From Janthinobacterium sp. 67 (GTDB lineage Bacteria > Pseudomonadota > Gammaproteobacteria > Burkholderiales > Burkholderiaceae_D): a stretch of DNA of 64,000 nucleotides. Shown piece by piece: positions 55,055 through 62,970 of the stretch. A model generated the notes under the pieces. It searched no databases and was not told the DNA's origin. It worked only from the letters and a program-made list of their open reading frames with translations. The stretch covers positions 186,001 through 250,000 of the forward strand of contig NZ_PGES01000001.1 of the NCBI RefSeq assembly GCF_002797895.1, given 5' to 3'. A program made the translations under genes and the position numbers. Position 1 is the first letter of the stretch; each line of letters opens with the position of its first letter.

Positions 55055-56236
55055 ATGAACGAAGCGGATAAAGAGCCGGTTTCAGCGCTGGCACGCGAGT
55101 GGCGGCGCTTGCGCGGCGACTTCTGGGACTTTGGCATGCTCAGCTGGATTCCGGTCGTGCTGTGCGGCATGCTGTGGCTGGTGTTTTCCGCCGGCATCGC
55201 GCGCGACTTGCCCATCGTCGTCATCGACAACGATAACTCCACCTTGTCGCGCCAGCTCACGCGCTGGCTCGACGCTTCGCCCGGTGTCCAGGTGGCGGCG
55301 AAAGTGGCGTCCAGCGACGAAGCGCTGCACCGGCTGCGCGAACGCACGGCGTTCGGCTATCTGCTGATCCCCGACGATTTCGAACAGAAACTGCTGGGTG
55401 GCCGCCAAGCCACCGTGCAATGGCTGTACAACGCGCAATTTTCCTCGCACGCGGGCGCCTTGCTGCGCGACGTGCGCACGGTCAGCACGACCTTGTCGGC
55501 CGGCATCGAGATGACGGCGCGCGCAAAAAAAGGCGTGTCGGGCGTGCAGGCTGCCGCCCAGTTCGAACCGATACGCACGACCTTGAACAGTTTATACAAC
55601 GAGAACATCAGCTATGAAGCGTTCCTGACCCTGGCACTGATGCCGGCCATGCTGCAGATTTTCATCGTCGTCGCCGTCGTCACGAGCATAGGCCGCGAGT
55701 TGCGCGACGGCACGGTGCCGCAATGGCTGGCTACGGCCCGTGGCAGCTGGCTGCGCGCCATCGGCGCCAAGCTGCTGTTTCCCCTCATCGCCTACTGCGC
55801 GCTGGCGCTGCTGTACTTGCTGTTCTTCAGCCTGGCGCGGAACTGGGCCGTGGCGGGCAGCTTGCCGGCGTTACTACTGAGCATGCTGCTGCTGGTGCTG
55901 GCCTACTGCGGCCTGGCCACCTTGCTGATCGGCGCCACCTTGTCCCTGCGTCTGGCCCTGTCGGGCGCGGCCTTCATCACGGCGCCGGCCTTCGCGTTTG
56001 CAGGCCAGGCTTTTCCCTTGATGGCCATGCCGGCGCCGGCCCGCGCCTGGGCGCAAGCCTTGCCGCTCACGCATTATCTGCAGCTGCAAACGAAGTACTG
56101 GCTGGCCGGCGCGCCGTGGCGCTATGGCGTGCAGGAAATGCTGATACTGGCCGGTATCGCCATCGGCTGCGGCGCCGTGGGCGTGTTCCTGCTGGCGCGC
56201 CGCGCGAATGCGCCTGCCGCCTGGGGGCGCGCATGA
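55055..56236 (+). CDS. ABC-2 type permease, subunit 1
   Basis: This 393-aa inner-membrane protein has one N-terminal helix, a large periplasmic domain (about 50-190) and five C-terminal helices, the ABC2_membrane_3 layout (IARDLPIVVIDNDNSTLSRQLTRWLDASPG motif after helix 1). It resembles the permeases of YhiI/YhhJ-like exporters. No nucleotide-binding protein gene is next to it. It overlaps the next permease by 4 nt. Confidence 0.88.
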   Translation: MNEADKEPVSALAREWRRLRGDFWDFGMLSWIPVVLCGMLWLVFSAGIARDLPIVVIDNDNSTLSRQLTRWLDASPGVQVAAKVASSDEALHRLRERTAFGYLLIPDDFEQKLLGGRQATVQWLYNAQFSSHAGALLRDVRTVSTTLSAGIEMTARAKKGVSGVQAAAQFEPIRTTLNSLYNENISYEAFLTLALMPAMLQIFIVVAVVTSIGRELRDGTVPQWLATARGSWLRAIGAKLLFPLIAYCALALLYLLFFSLARNWAVAGSLPALLLSMLLLVLAYCGLATLLIGATLSLRLALSGAAFITAPAFAFAGQAFPLMAMPAPARAWAQALPLTHYLQLQTKYWLAGAPWRYGVQEMLILAGIAIGCGAVGVFLLARRANAPAAWGRA

Positions 56237-57381
56237 TGTGGCCGGCCTTTCTCGCCACCTGGCGCGCCATGCTGACGGACAAGGGCGCGTTGACCTTGCT
56301 GTTCATCGGCGGCATCATCTATTCCTTCTTTTACCCCTTGCCGTACTCGACGGAAATCGTCCAGCGCGTGCCCGTGGCCGTCGTCGACCAGGACCGCAGC
56401 GCCATGTCGCGCCAGCTGACGCGCTTTGCCATGGCCCACCCGTCGCTGCAAGTGATCGCCGTCACGCCGGACCTGCCAGTCGCACAAGATTTATTGTGGC
56501 GCGACGAGGTCATGGGCGTGCTGATCATTCCCGACGGCTTGCAGACGGACGTGTTGGCCGGCCGCGCCGCCCACGCGCAAGTGGCCGGCAATGGCTTGTA
56601 CCTGATGCTCAACAAGGTGGCGTTGAATGGCCTGGCCGAAGTGGTGGGCACGGTGTCGGCCGGTATCGAATTGAAACGTCTGGGGGCGGGCACGCCATCG
56701 GGCATCCAGGCCAACGAGCAGCGCTCGCCCATCGCTTTCGACGCCGTGCCCCTGTTTAACGTCAAGGAAGGTTATGGCGCGTATGTCGTGCCTGGCGTGG
56801 CCACCTTGATCGTGCAGCAGACTTTGCTGATCGGCATGACCATGCTGTTCGGCACCTGGTACCAGCGTAAAAACTTCCCGCTGGCGGGCCAGCGCACGGC
56901 GGGCGGCTATCTTGGCATGCTGCTGGCGTTTGCCTGCGTGGCTTTCCTCAACTGCTGCTATTTCTTCGGCTTCGTCTTCTGGTTCCAGGGCTACCCGCGT
57001 GGCGGCAACTTCGGCGGCATGCTCTTGCTGCTGGTGCTGTTTTCCTTGGCGGAAGCGGCCTTCGGCATGTTGCTGGGCATGCTGTTCCGCACGCGCGAAC
57101 GGGGCACGCAACTGATGATCGCCACCTCGATGCCCGTGCTGTTCCTGGCTGGCCTGACCTGGCCCGTGTCGTCCATGCCCGTCGTGCTGCAATGGCTGCG
57201 CTGGCTGCTGCCATCGACGGCCGGCATCCAGGGCTTTGTCGCTCTCAACCAGATGGGCGCCTCGCTGTATGAAATCCGCCATGAAGTGGCGGGCTTGCTG
57301 GCCCTGCTGCTGGCTTGCGTGGCGCTGGGCTGGTGGCGCTGGCGCGCCGAGGCGCCAGCGTCCGTCATCCAGCAAGGATGA
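56233..57381 (+). CDS. ABC-2 type permease, subunit 2
   Basis: This 382-aa protein has the same layout as the first permease, including VAVVDQDRSAMSRQLTRFAMAHPSLQVI after the first helix and a cluster of C-terminal helices. Its ATG overlaps the stop of subunit 1. The two permeases probably form a heterodimer. The energising ATPase must be encoded elsewhere or be dispensable. The operon ends here, converging on a LysR gene. Confidence 0.88.
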   Translation: MMWPAFLATWRAMLTDKGALTLLFIGGIIYSFFYPLPYSTEIVQRVPVAVVDQDRSAMSRQLTRFAMAHPSLQVIAVTPDLPVAQDLLWRDEVMGVLIIPDGLQTDVLAGRAAHAQVAGNGLYLMLNKVALNGLAEVVGTVSAGIELKRLGAGTPSGIQANEQRSPIAFDAVPLFNVKEGYGAYVVPGVATLIVQQTLLIGMTMLFGTWYQRKNFPLAGQRTAGGYLGMLLAFACVAFLNCCYFFGFVFWFQGYPRGGNFGGMLLLLVLFSLAEAAFGMLLGMLFRTRERGTQLMIATSMPVLFLAGLTWPVSSMPVVLQWLRWLLPSTAGIQGFVALNQMGASLYEIRHEVAGLLALLLACVALGWWRWRAEAPASVIQQG

Positions 57382-57441
57382 GCATGAAACCAGGGAAAGA
57401 GCTGGAGCCCCAACTGCCCGTATCGTTAGCGACGGGAGCCA

Positions 57442-58305
57442 TCACGCTTTCCGCAATGCCGCCAGCAGCAGCTGGCAAAAACCGTCGCGCACGGGGTCGG
57501 GCAGGTTGTCATTGGCCCGCAGCAGGCTGTCGACGCGGGGCAGCGGTGCCAGCCGTTCCAGTGCCGCGTGCCGGTGCACGCCCTGGCCCAAGTTGCGTGC
57601 ATTGACCACCGCCATGCCCAGGCCGGCGGCAACGGCGGTCAGCATGCCCGCCACCGATGGACATTCCAGGCCCGCGCTCCAGGCCATGCCGGCCTGGCCC
57701 AGCTTTTCCTCGGCCAGCCGGCGGTAAAAGCAGTGCGGCCCGTAGGTGATCAGCTTGACGGTCTCTCCCGGCAAAGCCTGCTCTGCCGTGGCAGCGCACC
57801 AATGCAGCGATTCTGTCCATAACAGCGTGTCGCCCGGTGCCGCCTTGCCGGCAAAATCCTGGTGCAAAATCACATCGAGCACGCCGTCGGCAAAGCGTTC
57901 GCGCAATACCTGGCTTTGCTCCACCACCAGCTGCACGTCCACCTTGGGGTGGTGATGCGAGAACTGCGACAGCACCGCGCACACGTCGGCCAATGAAATC
58001 TGCTCCGTCACGCCGATGCGCAGCCGGCCTTGCATCGCCGATGGCGAAAAATGGGCGACGGCGTCATCGTGGGCGTCGAGTATGTTGAACCCATGCCGCA
58101 GCAGCACGGCTCCCTGGTCGGTCGTGCCAAACAGCCCGCCGCTGCGCGCCAGCAGCTGGCAATCGAGCTGCTGCTCCAGCCGCTTGATTTTCCAGCTGAC
58201 GGCCGACTGGCTCAGATGGAGCAGACTGGCGGCCTGGCTCATGCTGCCGGTTTGTACCACTGCCCTGAACACACGCAGGGCGTCGATGGATAGGCGTACA
58301 TTCAT
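57442..58305 (-). CDS. LysR-family transcriptional regulator
   Basis: This 287-aa regulator has the winged helix RVFRAVVQTGSMSQAASLLHLSQSAVSWKIKRLEQQL and a C-terminal ligand-binding domain. It is divergent from the alpha/beta hydrolase–glutathione S-transferase pair with 99 nt between them, so it most likely controls that operon. The inducer is unknown. Confidence 0.92.
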   Translation of the reverse strand: MNVRLSIDALRVFRAVVQTGSMSQAASLLHLSQSAVSWKIKRLEQQLDCQLLARSGGLFGTTDQGAVLLRHGFNILDAHDDAVAHFSPSAMQGRLRIGVTEQISLADVCAVLSQFSHHHPKVDVQLVVEQSQVLRERFADGVLDVILHQDFAGKAAPGDTLLWTESLHWCAATAEQALPGETVKLITYGPHCFYRRLAEEKLGQAGMAWSAGLECPSVAGMLTAVAAGLGMAVVNARNLGQGVHRHAALERLAPLPRVDSLLRANDNLPDPVRDGFCQLLLAALRKA

Positions 58306-58404
58306 GGGTTATGACAAGAATTGGATTGAAGATTAAAAGAATGTCACTGGCGTCATGTTGAGTCTAGCCTTAGCCTGCAGGTTCTGCAAACAAAAGGACA
58401 TCTG

Positions 58405-59262
58405 ATGACGAGTCAAGAACCGCTGTTGAATGGCCACGCCCTGATCCACGGCCAGCGTATCGCCACCGGCATCCATGGCGCAGGTACGCCGCTGGTGCTG
58501 GTGCATGGCACGCCGGCGCACAGCATTATCTGGCGCGAACTGGTGCCGCTGTTCGTCGATGCCGGCTTCCACGTGCACCTGTATGACTTGCTGGGCTTTG
58601 GGCGATCCGAGCGACCCGTCGAGGCCGATACCTCGGTAGCGGCGCAGGTGACCTTGCTGGCGGCCTTGCTCGAGCACTGGCAACTGCCGGCCACCCACTT
58701 GTTCGGCCACGATATCGGCGGCGCCATTGCGCTGCGGCTGGCGTTCGACCACGCGGCGCGCCTGCGCAGCTTGAGCATCGCCGACGCGCCCAGCTACGAT
58801 TCCTGGCCATCGCCTACCTGGAAGCATCTGCGCGATGATTTCGCCCGGTATGCTTTGACGCCGGCCAGCGAGCATCGCGCCACGATGGCGCGCCAGCTGG
58901 GCATGGCCGTTTTTCACAAGGATAGGATGCAGGGCGAGCTTTTGCGGTGTTACCTGGAGCCGCTGTGCGGCGTGGTGGGGCAGCCCTCGTTCTACCAGCA
59001 CCAGGTGGCGCACTATAACGCCCGCCATACGATGGACTTTGCCGAAAAACTGCCGCAGTTGACCTTGCCGGTACAGGTATTATGGGGCCGGCAGGACGAG
59101 TGGCAGCCGGTGGCTTATGGCCATCGCCTGCAGCGCGATATTCCAGGCGCCACCTTGCACCTGTTTGACGAGGCCGGGCACTTCCTGATGGAAGATGCGC
59201 CAGCGGCCGTCGCGGCACAAGTGATCGCGTTTATTCATCAACTGGAGAGGAGGGGACCATGA
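58405..59262 (+). CDS. Alpha/beta hydrolase
   Basis: This 285-aa enzyme carries HGTPAHSIIWRELVP (HG oxyanion motif), the nucleophile elbow LFGHDIGGAI, in which Asp replaces Ser, WGRQDEWQP and the catalytic His in DEAGHFLMED. An Asp nucleophile in GHDIGG points to the haloalkane dehalogenase or epoxide hydrolase branch rather than a serine esterase. AGGA precedes the ATG. The next gene, a glutathione S-transferase, overlaps by 4 nt, which suggests joint detoxification of an electrophile. Confidence 0.88.
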   Translation: MTSQEPLLNGHALIHGQRIATGIHGAGTPLVLVHGTPAHSIIWRELVPLFVDAGFHVHLYDLLGFGRSERPVEADTSVAAQVTLLAALLEHWQLPATHLFGHDIGGAIALRLAFDHAARLRSLSIADAPSYDSWPSPTWKHLRDDFARYALTPASEHRATMARQLGMAVFHKDRMQGELLRCYLEPLCGVVGQPSFYQHQVAHYNARHTMDFAEKLPQLTLPVQVLWGRQDEWQPVAYGHRLQRDIPGATLHLFDEAGHFLMEDAPAAVAAQVIAFIHQLERRGP

Positions 59263-59870
59263 TATTGATCGGAATGCTCGATTCGCCTTACGTCAGGCGC
59301 GTTGCCATTGGCATGAAAGTGCTGGGTCTGGACCATGAACACCGGCCCTTGTCGGTGTTTTCCGATTTCGACCAGGTACAAGCCATCAATCCTGCCGTCA
59401 AAGTGCCAACCCTGGTCACCGGCGACGGCCAGGTGCTGATGGACTCGACCCTGATCCTCGCATATCTGGAAGAACTGGCCGCGCATGCTCCCCGGATCAG
59501 GCCGGAGCCTGATCCGGAGCCTGCACGCCTGCGCGCGCTGTGCCAGACCAGCTATGCTTTGGCTGCTTGCGACAAAGCCGTGCAAATCGTCTATGAGCGG
59601 CGCTTGCGCCCGCAGGAAAAGCAGCATCAGCCCTGGCTGGACCGCGTCCAGCTGCAGTTGCATGGGGCCTGGCGGCAGCTGGAAGCGTCACTGCGCGAAG
59701 AGGCGCCGGACTGCCTGAGTATTGCCGGCATCACCATTGCGGTGGCCTGGAGTTTCGCTCGGCAGATGGTGCCCGACGTGATGGCGGCCGGCGACTATCC
59801 GGCCGTGGCCGCGCTGACGGCGCTGGCCGAGCGGCAGCCGGTGTTTCTGGCTACGCCGATGGCCGGCTGA
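59259..59870 (+). CDS. Glutathione S-transferase family protein
   Basis: This 203-aa protein has a thioredoxin-fold N-terminal domain (SPYVRRVAIGMKVLGLDHEHRPLSVF; KVPTLVTGDGQVLMDSTLILAYLEE, with the cis-Pro and Asp-Ser glutathione contacts) and a helical C-terminal domain. It is coupled to the alpha/beta hydrolase by an ATGA overlap. It probably conjugates glutathione to the hydrolase's substrate or product; the actual compound is unknown. Confidence 0.9.
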   Translation: MILIGMLDSPYVRRVAIGMKVLGLDHEHRPLSVFSDFDQVQAINPAVKVPTLVTGDGQVLMDSTLILAYLEELAAHAPRIRPEPDPEPARLRALCQTSYALAACDKAVQIVYERRLRPQEKQHQPWLDRVQLQLHGAWRQLEASLREEAPDCLSIAGITIAVAWSFARQMVPDVMAAGDYPAVAALTALAERQPVFLATPMAG

Positions 59871-59944
59871 TCCGCTTTCATCCGAACCGGTACTTGCAGG
59901 CGGCTTGTGCAATAATTTCATTTCCTTAACGGAAGAATATTGCC

Positions 59945-61525
59945 ATGCCGTCTTTTAATCTGTTCCAGCGCCTGTCCCAGGCCCCCACCAAGCCCAAGGC
60001 GGCGCCCGTCGCGCGGCAGTTCGACGTGGCGGATCTGTATCAGGGCCCCATCGCGCTGGGAGCGGAAGGCGAGACGCAGGCGCGGCCCTTCGATGAAAAG
60101 CTGCGCCAGGCGTATTTCTGGATCGTCAATCACGCCATCATCAGCCCCCATTACGATATCGAGTACAACGACGGCCCGTCGCAGACGTATTCCGTGGGCG
60201 ACAGCCGCCGCACCCTGAATCTGCCGTCGGCGCAAAGCTATTCGAGCTTCATCCTGCTGCCGCTGCTGACGTTCGCCACGCGCCGCAAATGCCTGTTCGT
60301 CGGCGGGCCGGGACGGGGCAAGACGGCCAGCGCCTTGCTGATGGGCGTGCTGGCCGGCTCCACCGTCAAGGAAGTCAAACGCGCCATGCAGCATGGTCAC
60401 CCGCAGATGACGGTGGCCGATTTGCTCGGCAATCCGCTGCCGGCCGATTTGGTCAACGCGCAAAGCATGGACGATATCCGCATCGCCTGGCGCGCCTGGC
60501 TGGGCATGCGCGTAAAAATCGTCGATGAATACAACCGCATCCCCACGCGCACGCAAAGCGCGCTGCTCACCGTCATGGGCGACAATTACGCGGAAGTGCT
60601 GAACCACATTTACGAATGCCCGGAAGCGGCCTGGTATCTGACGGCCAACGACGACCAGGGAGGCGGCACCTACCAGGTGATCGAGGCGCTGCGCGACCGG
60701 GTCGACGTGACGGTGCAGGCGCTGGCCTTCAACCCGCGCTTCCTGAACGAACTGCTGCTGCGCGTGGAAGAAAACGTGCGCCCCGAAGAGCTGGTGCCGC
60801 CCGATATCATCTTCACGGAAAGCGAGGTGGACCAGATCGGCGAGGCGATCCGCCAGGTGGGCATCCCCGACGCCGTGCGGCGCCGCCTGGAGTTCTTTGC
60901 CAGCCAGTTCGAGCTGTTCGAGACGGCGGGCGGCCAGTTCGAATACATGACCAAGGATACGGCCCGCCTGGCCGGCGCTGACCGGGGGCAGGCGCAGGCG
61001 GCCGACAATGGGCGCGACCGTTTGAAAGACCTGGGCTGCCAGACCTTGAACGGCATCTCCGTGCGCACCCTGATGGCGCTCATGATCTACGCCAAGGCCA
61101 TGGCTTACTTCCGCGGCAATGGCGAGGTGGCGCTGGAAGACTTGCGCCAGGTGCTGCCGTTCGTCCTGCATAACAAACTGCAGCCGGACCCGGACGCACC
61201 ATTCTTCGCGCTGCCGGAAAACGCCGCCTACCGCAGCGACAGGCTGGGCTGGCTGCGCCGTTTGTTCGATCTGTCCAACGATGAATTCAACCGCCTGGAC
61301 CTGGACCGCGACGATCCCGTGGGCGTACTGTCGGCCGAATTCGACCTGGGCCTCGACGGCGTCAGCGAACGCGAAACGCTGGCGCGTCTGAACCGCATCG
61401 AAAAGCTGATCGCCGAACGCACGAAGGGGAGAAAACTGTACGGCCCCCTGTACGACGACCTGTTGAAGCTCAAGTACCTGCACCAGCGCTATACCAACTA
61501 CCGCAGCTGGCTGCGTTCGCAATGA
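59945..61525 (+). CDS. MoxR-like AAA+ ATPase
   Basis: This 526-aa AAA+ protein has Walker A GGPGRGKTAS (about residue 120), Walker B KIVDEYNRIPTRTQSALLTVMGD (MoxR-style DEYNR rather than DEINR), sensor 1 YLTANDDQGGGTYQVIEALRDRVD and a C-terminal lid. It is longer than usual MoxR proteins, with extra N- and C-terminal parts. It is the first of four genes with overlapping ends. MoxR ATPases act as chaperones or remodellers together with von Willebrand factor A-domain proteins. Confidence 0.88.
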   Translation: MPSFNLFQRLSQAPTKPKAAPVARQFDVADLYQGPIALGAEGETQARPFDEKLRQAYFWIVNHAIISPHYDIEYNDGPSQTYSVGDSRRTLNLPSAQSYSSFILLPLLTFATRRKCLFVGGPGRGKTASALLMGVLAGSTVKEVKRAMQHGHPQMTVADLLGNPLPADLVNAQSMDDIRIAWRAWLGMRVKIVDEYNRIPTRTQSALLTVMGDNYAEVLNHIYECPEAAWYLTANDDQGGGTYQVIEALRDRVDVTVQALAFNPRFLNELLLRVEENVRPEELVPPDIIFTESEVDQIGEAIRQVGIPDAVRRRLEFFASQFELFETAGGQFEYMTKDTARLAGADRGQAQAADNGRDRLKDLGCQTLNGISVRTLMALMIYAKAMAYFRGNGEVALEDLRQVLPFVLHNKLQPDPDAPFFALPENAAYRSDRLGWLRRLFDLSNDEFNRLDLDRDDPVGVLSAEFDLGLDGVSERETLARLNRIEKLIAERTKGRKLYGPLYDDLLKLKYLHQRYTNYRSWLRSQ

Positions 61526-61989
61526 GCGTCCTGCATTGCCAAGGCTTCCTGGAAGCGCTGGCCCTGCTCAATGGCGAAGCGGGCGACCTGTGCGCCAGCT
61601 ACGAATTGCAGCGCCTGCCCGATGCGCCCGATCTCGCCACGGCGCTGGGCTTGCGCGTGGAAGACCATGCCTTGCACGTCATCGCCCCCGCGCGCGACTT
61701 GCCGGCCGACCTGTGGCACATCAAGGTGGCGCCGTGCGGGAGAACGCAGCTGGAGCAGGTATGCCAGCGCTGGTTTTTCTCGTCGCGGCACATGCAGGCG
61801 GCGCCATTGGGGCGTTTCCGCGCGCAGCTGGTGGCCGCCTTCCTCGAGTCGCTCGATGACGCGTTCGGTGGATTTTCCCCGCACGCCGTGACGATGACGC
61901 CGCCAATGTGGTACGCGATCCACTGGGACGAGATCGCGTTCGAGCGCGATGGCGAACGCTATCTGTTGCACTTTTCGCACAGCGACTGA
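61522..61989 (+). CDS. Unknown protein in MoxR operon, 155 aa
   Basis: This 155-aa protein is translationally coupled to the ATPase gene by an ATGA overlap. It has no motif I recognise; it is rich in aromatic and acidic residues at its end (WYAIHWDEIAFERDGERYLLHFSHSD), which looks like a beta-sheet domain. Its place suggests an accessory or adaptor of the MoxR system. Confidence 0.75.
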   Translation: MSVLHCQGFLEALALLNGEAGDLCASYELQRLPDAPDLATALGLRVEDHALHVIAPARDLPADLWHIKVAPCGRTQLEQVCQRWFFSSRHMQAAPLGRFRAQLVAAFLESLDDAFGGFSPHAVTMTPPMWYAIHWDEIAFERDGERYLLHFSHSD

Positions 61990-61998
61990 CGGGCCGCG

Positions 61999-62970
61999 AT
62001 GATTTCTCCTGCTTTTGCCTCGGTACTTGCCAGCGGCCGCGCCCAGTTCAACGGCCGTGCGGCGGAAGCGCGCCGGCGCTTTCCCGCGCTCGACATGGCC
62101 GCCTTCGGCGCCTTCCTGCACGACGGCGTCGATCCGCTGGTGCTGGCCGTGGCCGCCGCCGCGCCCGAGCGCGTGGGCGGCGTCACCCTGGCCGCCTACG
62201 ACATGGCCCTGGAACTGGTGGGTCACGGCCTGGCCGGTCCTGCCGCGAAAAATCCGTTCTTGAATACCGTGTGGCGCGAACTGGCGCCGCTGTTTGCGCC
62301 GCTGCTGGCGACGGCGCCCGTGGATGTATTGGGCATGCTCAGCAACGCCGCCATCCACATCGCCTCCGTGGCGGGCGCGCGGCCCGCGCAGTGGCAAGCC
62401 GGGATGGCTGCCGTGGCGCCGCAAGTGGGCAGCGTCGCGCAGCTGCGCGCCGTGGGCCAGGTGCTGGCCTGGCGCGCCGGCGTCGCGCATTTCCGCCAGG
62501 GCGCGCTGGCTGCCGCCGACACCTTGCCACCGGCGCTGGCGCTGGCCGCGTTTGACGAGCCGGGTGCGCAATGGCCGCAGGTGCATGCACAGCTGCTGGA
62601 CTATCCGTGGCGCGGCAATGCCGAGGGCAGGGAGTTCGGCAGCTTCAGCGGCCTCGGTGGCGATTTCGGCACGCCGCCGCAAGTGCGCGCAACAAACGAC
62701 GGTTTTATCGTGCGCAGCGCCGAGCGCCATTACCTGCTGGTGGCCGACGCCTATGGCGCCGTGCTGCACAGCGCCACGGCGCAGGAGTATGAGCAGGCCA
62801 CTACCGGCATGCCATCGTCCGTGCGCCTCGACGGGGCCACCGTGCACGTCGGCGCGCGCAGCATCGCGCTCGACCTGCCGGCCGGCGACATCGCCATCGC
62901 CGCGAATGCGCATACCTTGGCCATTACGTCGCCGTGGACGCACGCGATCCGCCTGCTGCCGCTCGCATGA
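61999..62970 (+). CDS. Unknown protein in MoxR operon, 323 aa
   Basis: This 323-aa protein has an N-terminal helical half (about 1-190) and a C-terminal half predicted as beta-strands (SFSGLGGDFGTPPQVRATNDGFIVRS; SIALDLPAGDIAIAANAHTLAITSPW). No family is recognised. It starts 9 nt after the preceding gene and overlaps the next one by 4 nt, so it is part of the same operon. Confidence 0.75.
   Translation: MISPAFASVLASGRAQFNGRAAEARRRFPALDMAAFGAFLHDGVDPLVLAVAAAAPERVGGVTLAAYDMALELVGHGLAGPAAKNPFLNTVWRELAPLFAPLLATAPVDVLGMLSNAAIHIASVAGARPAQWQAGMAAVAPQVGSVAQLRAVGQVLAWRAGVAHFRQGALAAADTLPPALALAAFDEPGAQWPQVHAQLLDYPWRGNAEGREFGSFSGLGGDFGTPPQVRATNDGFIVRSAERHYLLVADAYGAVLHSATAQEYEQATTGMPSSVRLDGATVHVGARSIALDLPAGDIAIAANAHTLAITSPWTHAIRLLPLA

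Noticed and set aside
61498..62943. 481-codon minus-strand frame opposite the MoxR operon
   Set aside because: Overlaps three coupled plus-strand genes and has shadow-like composition.
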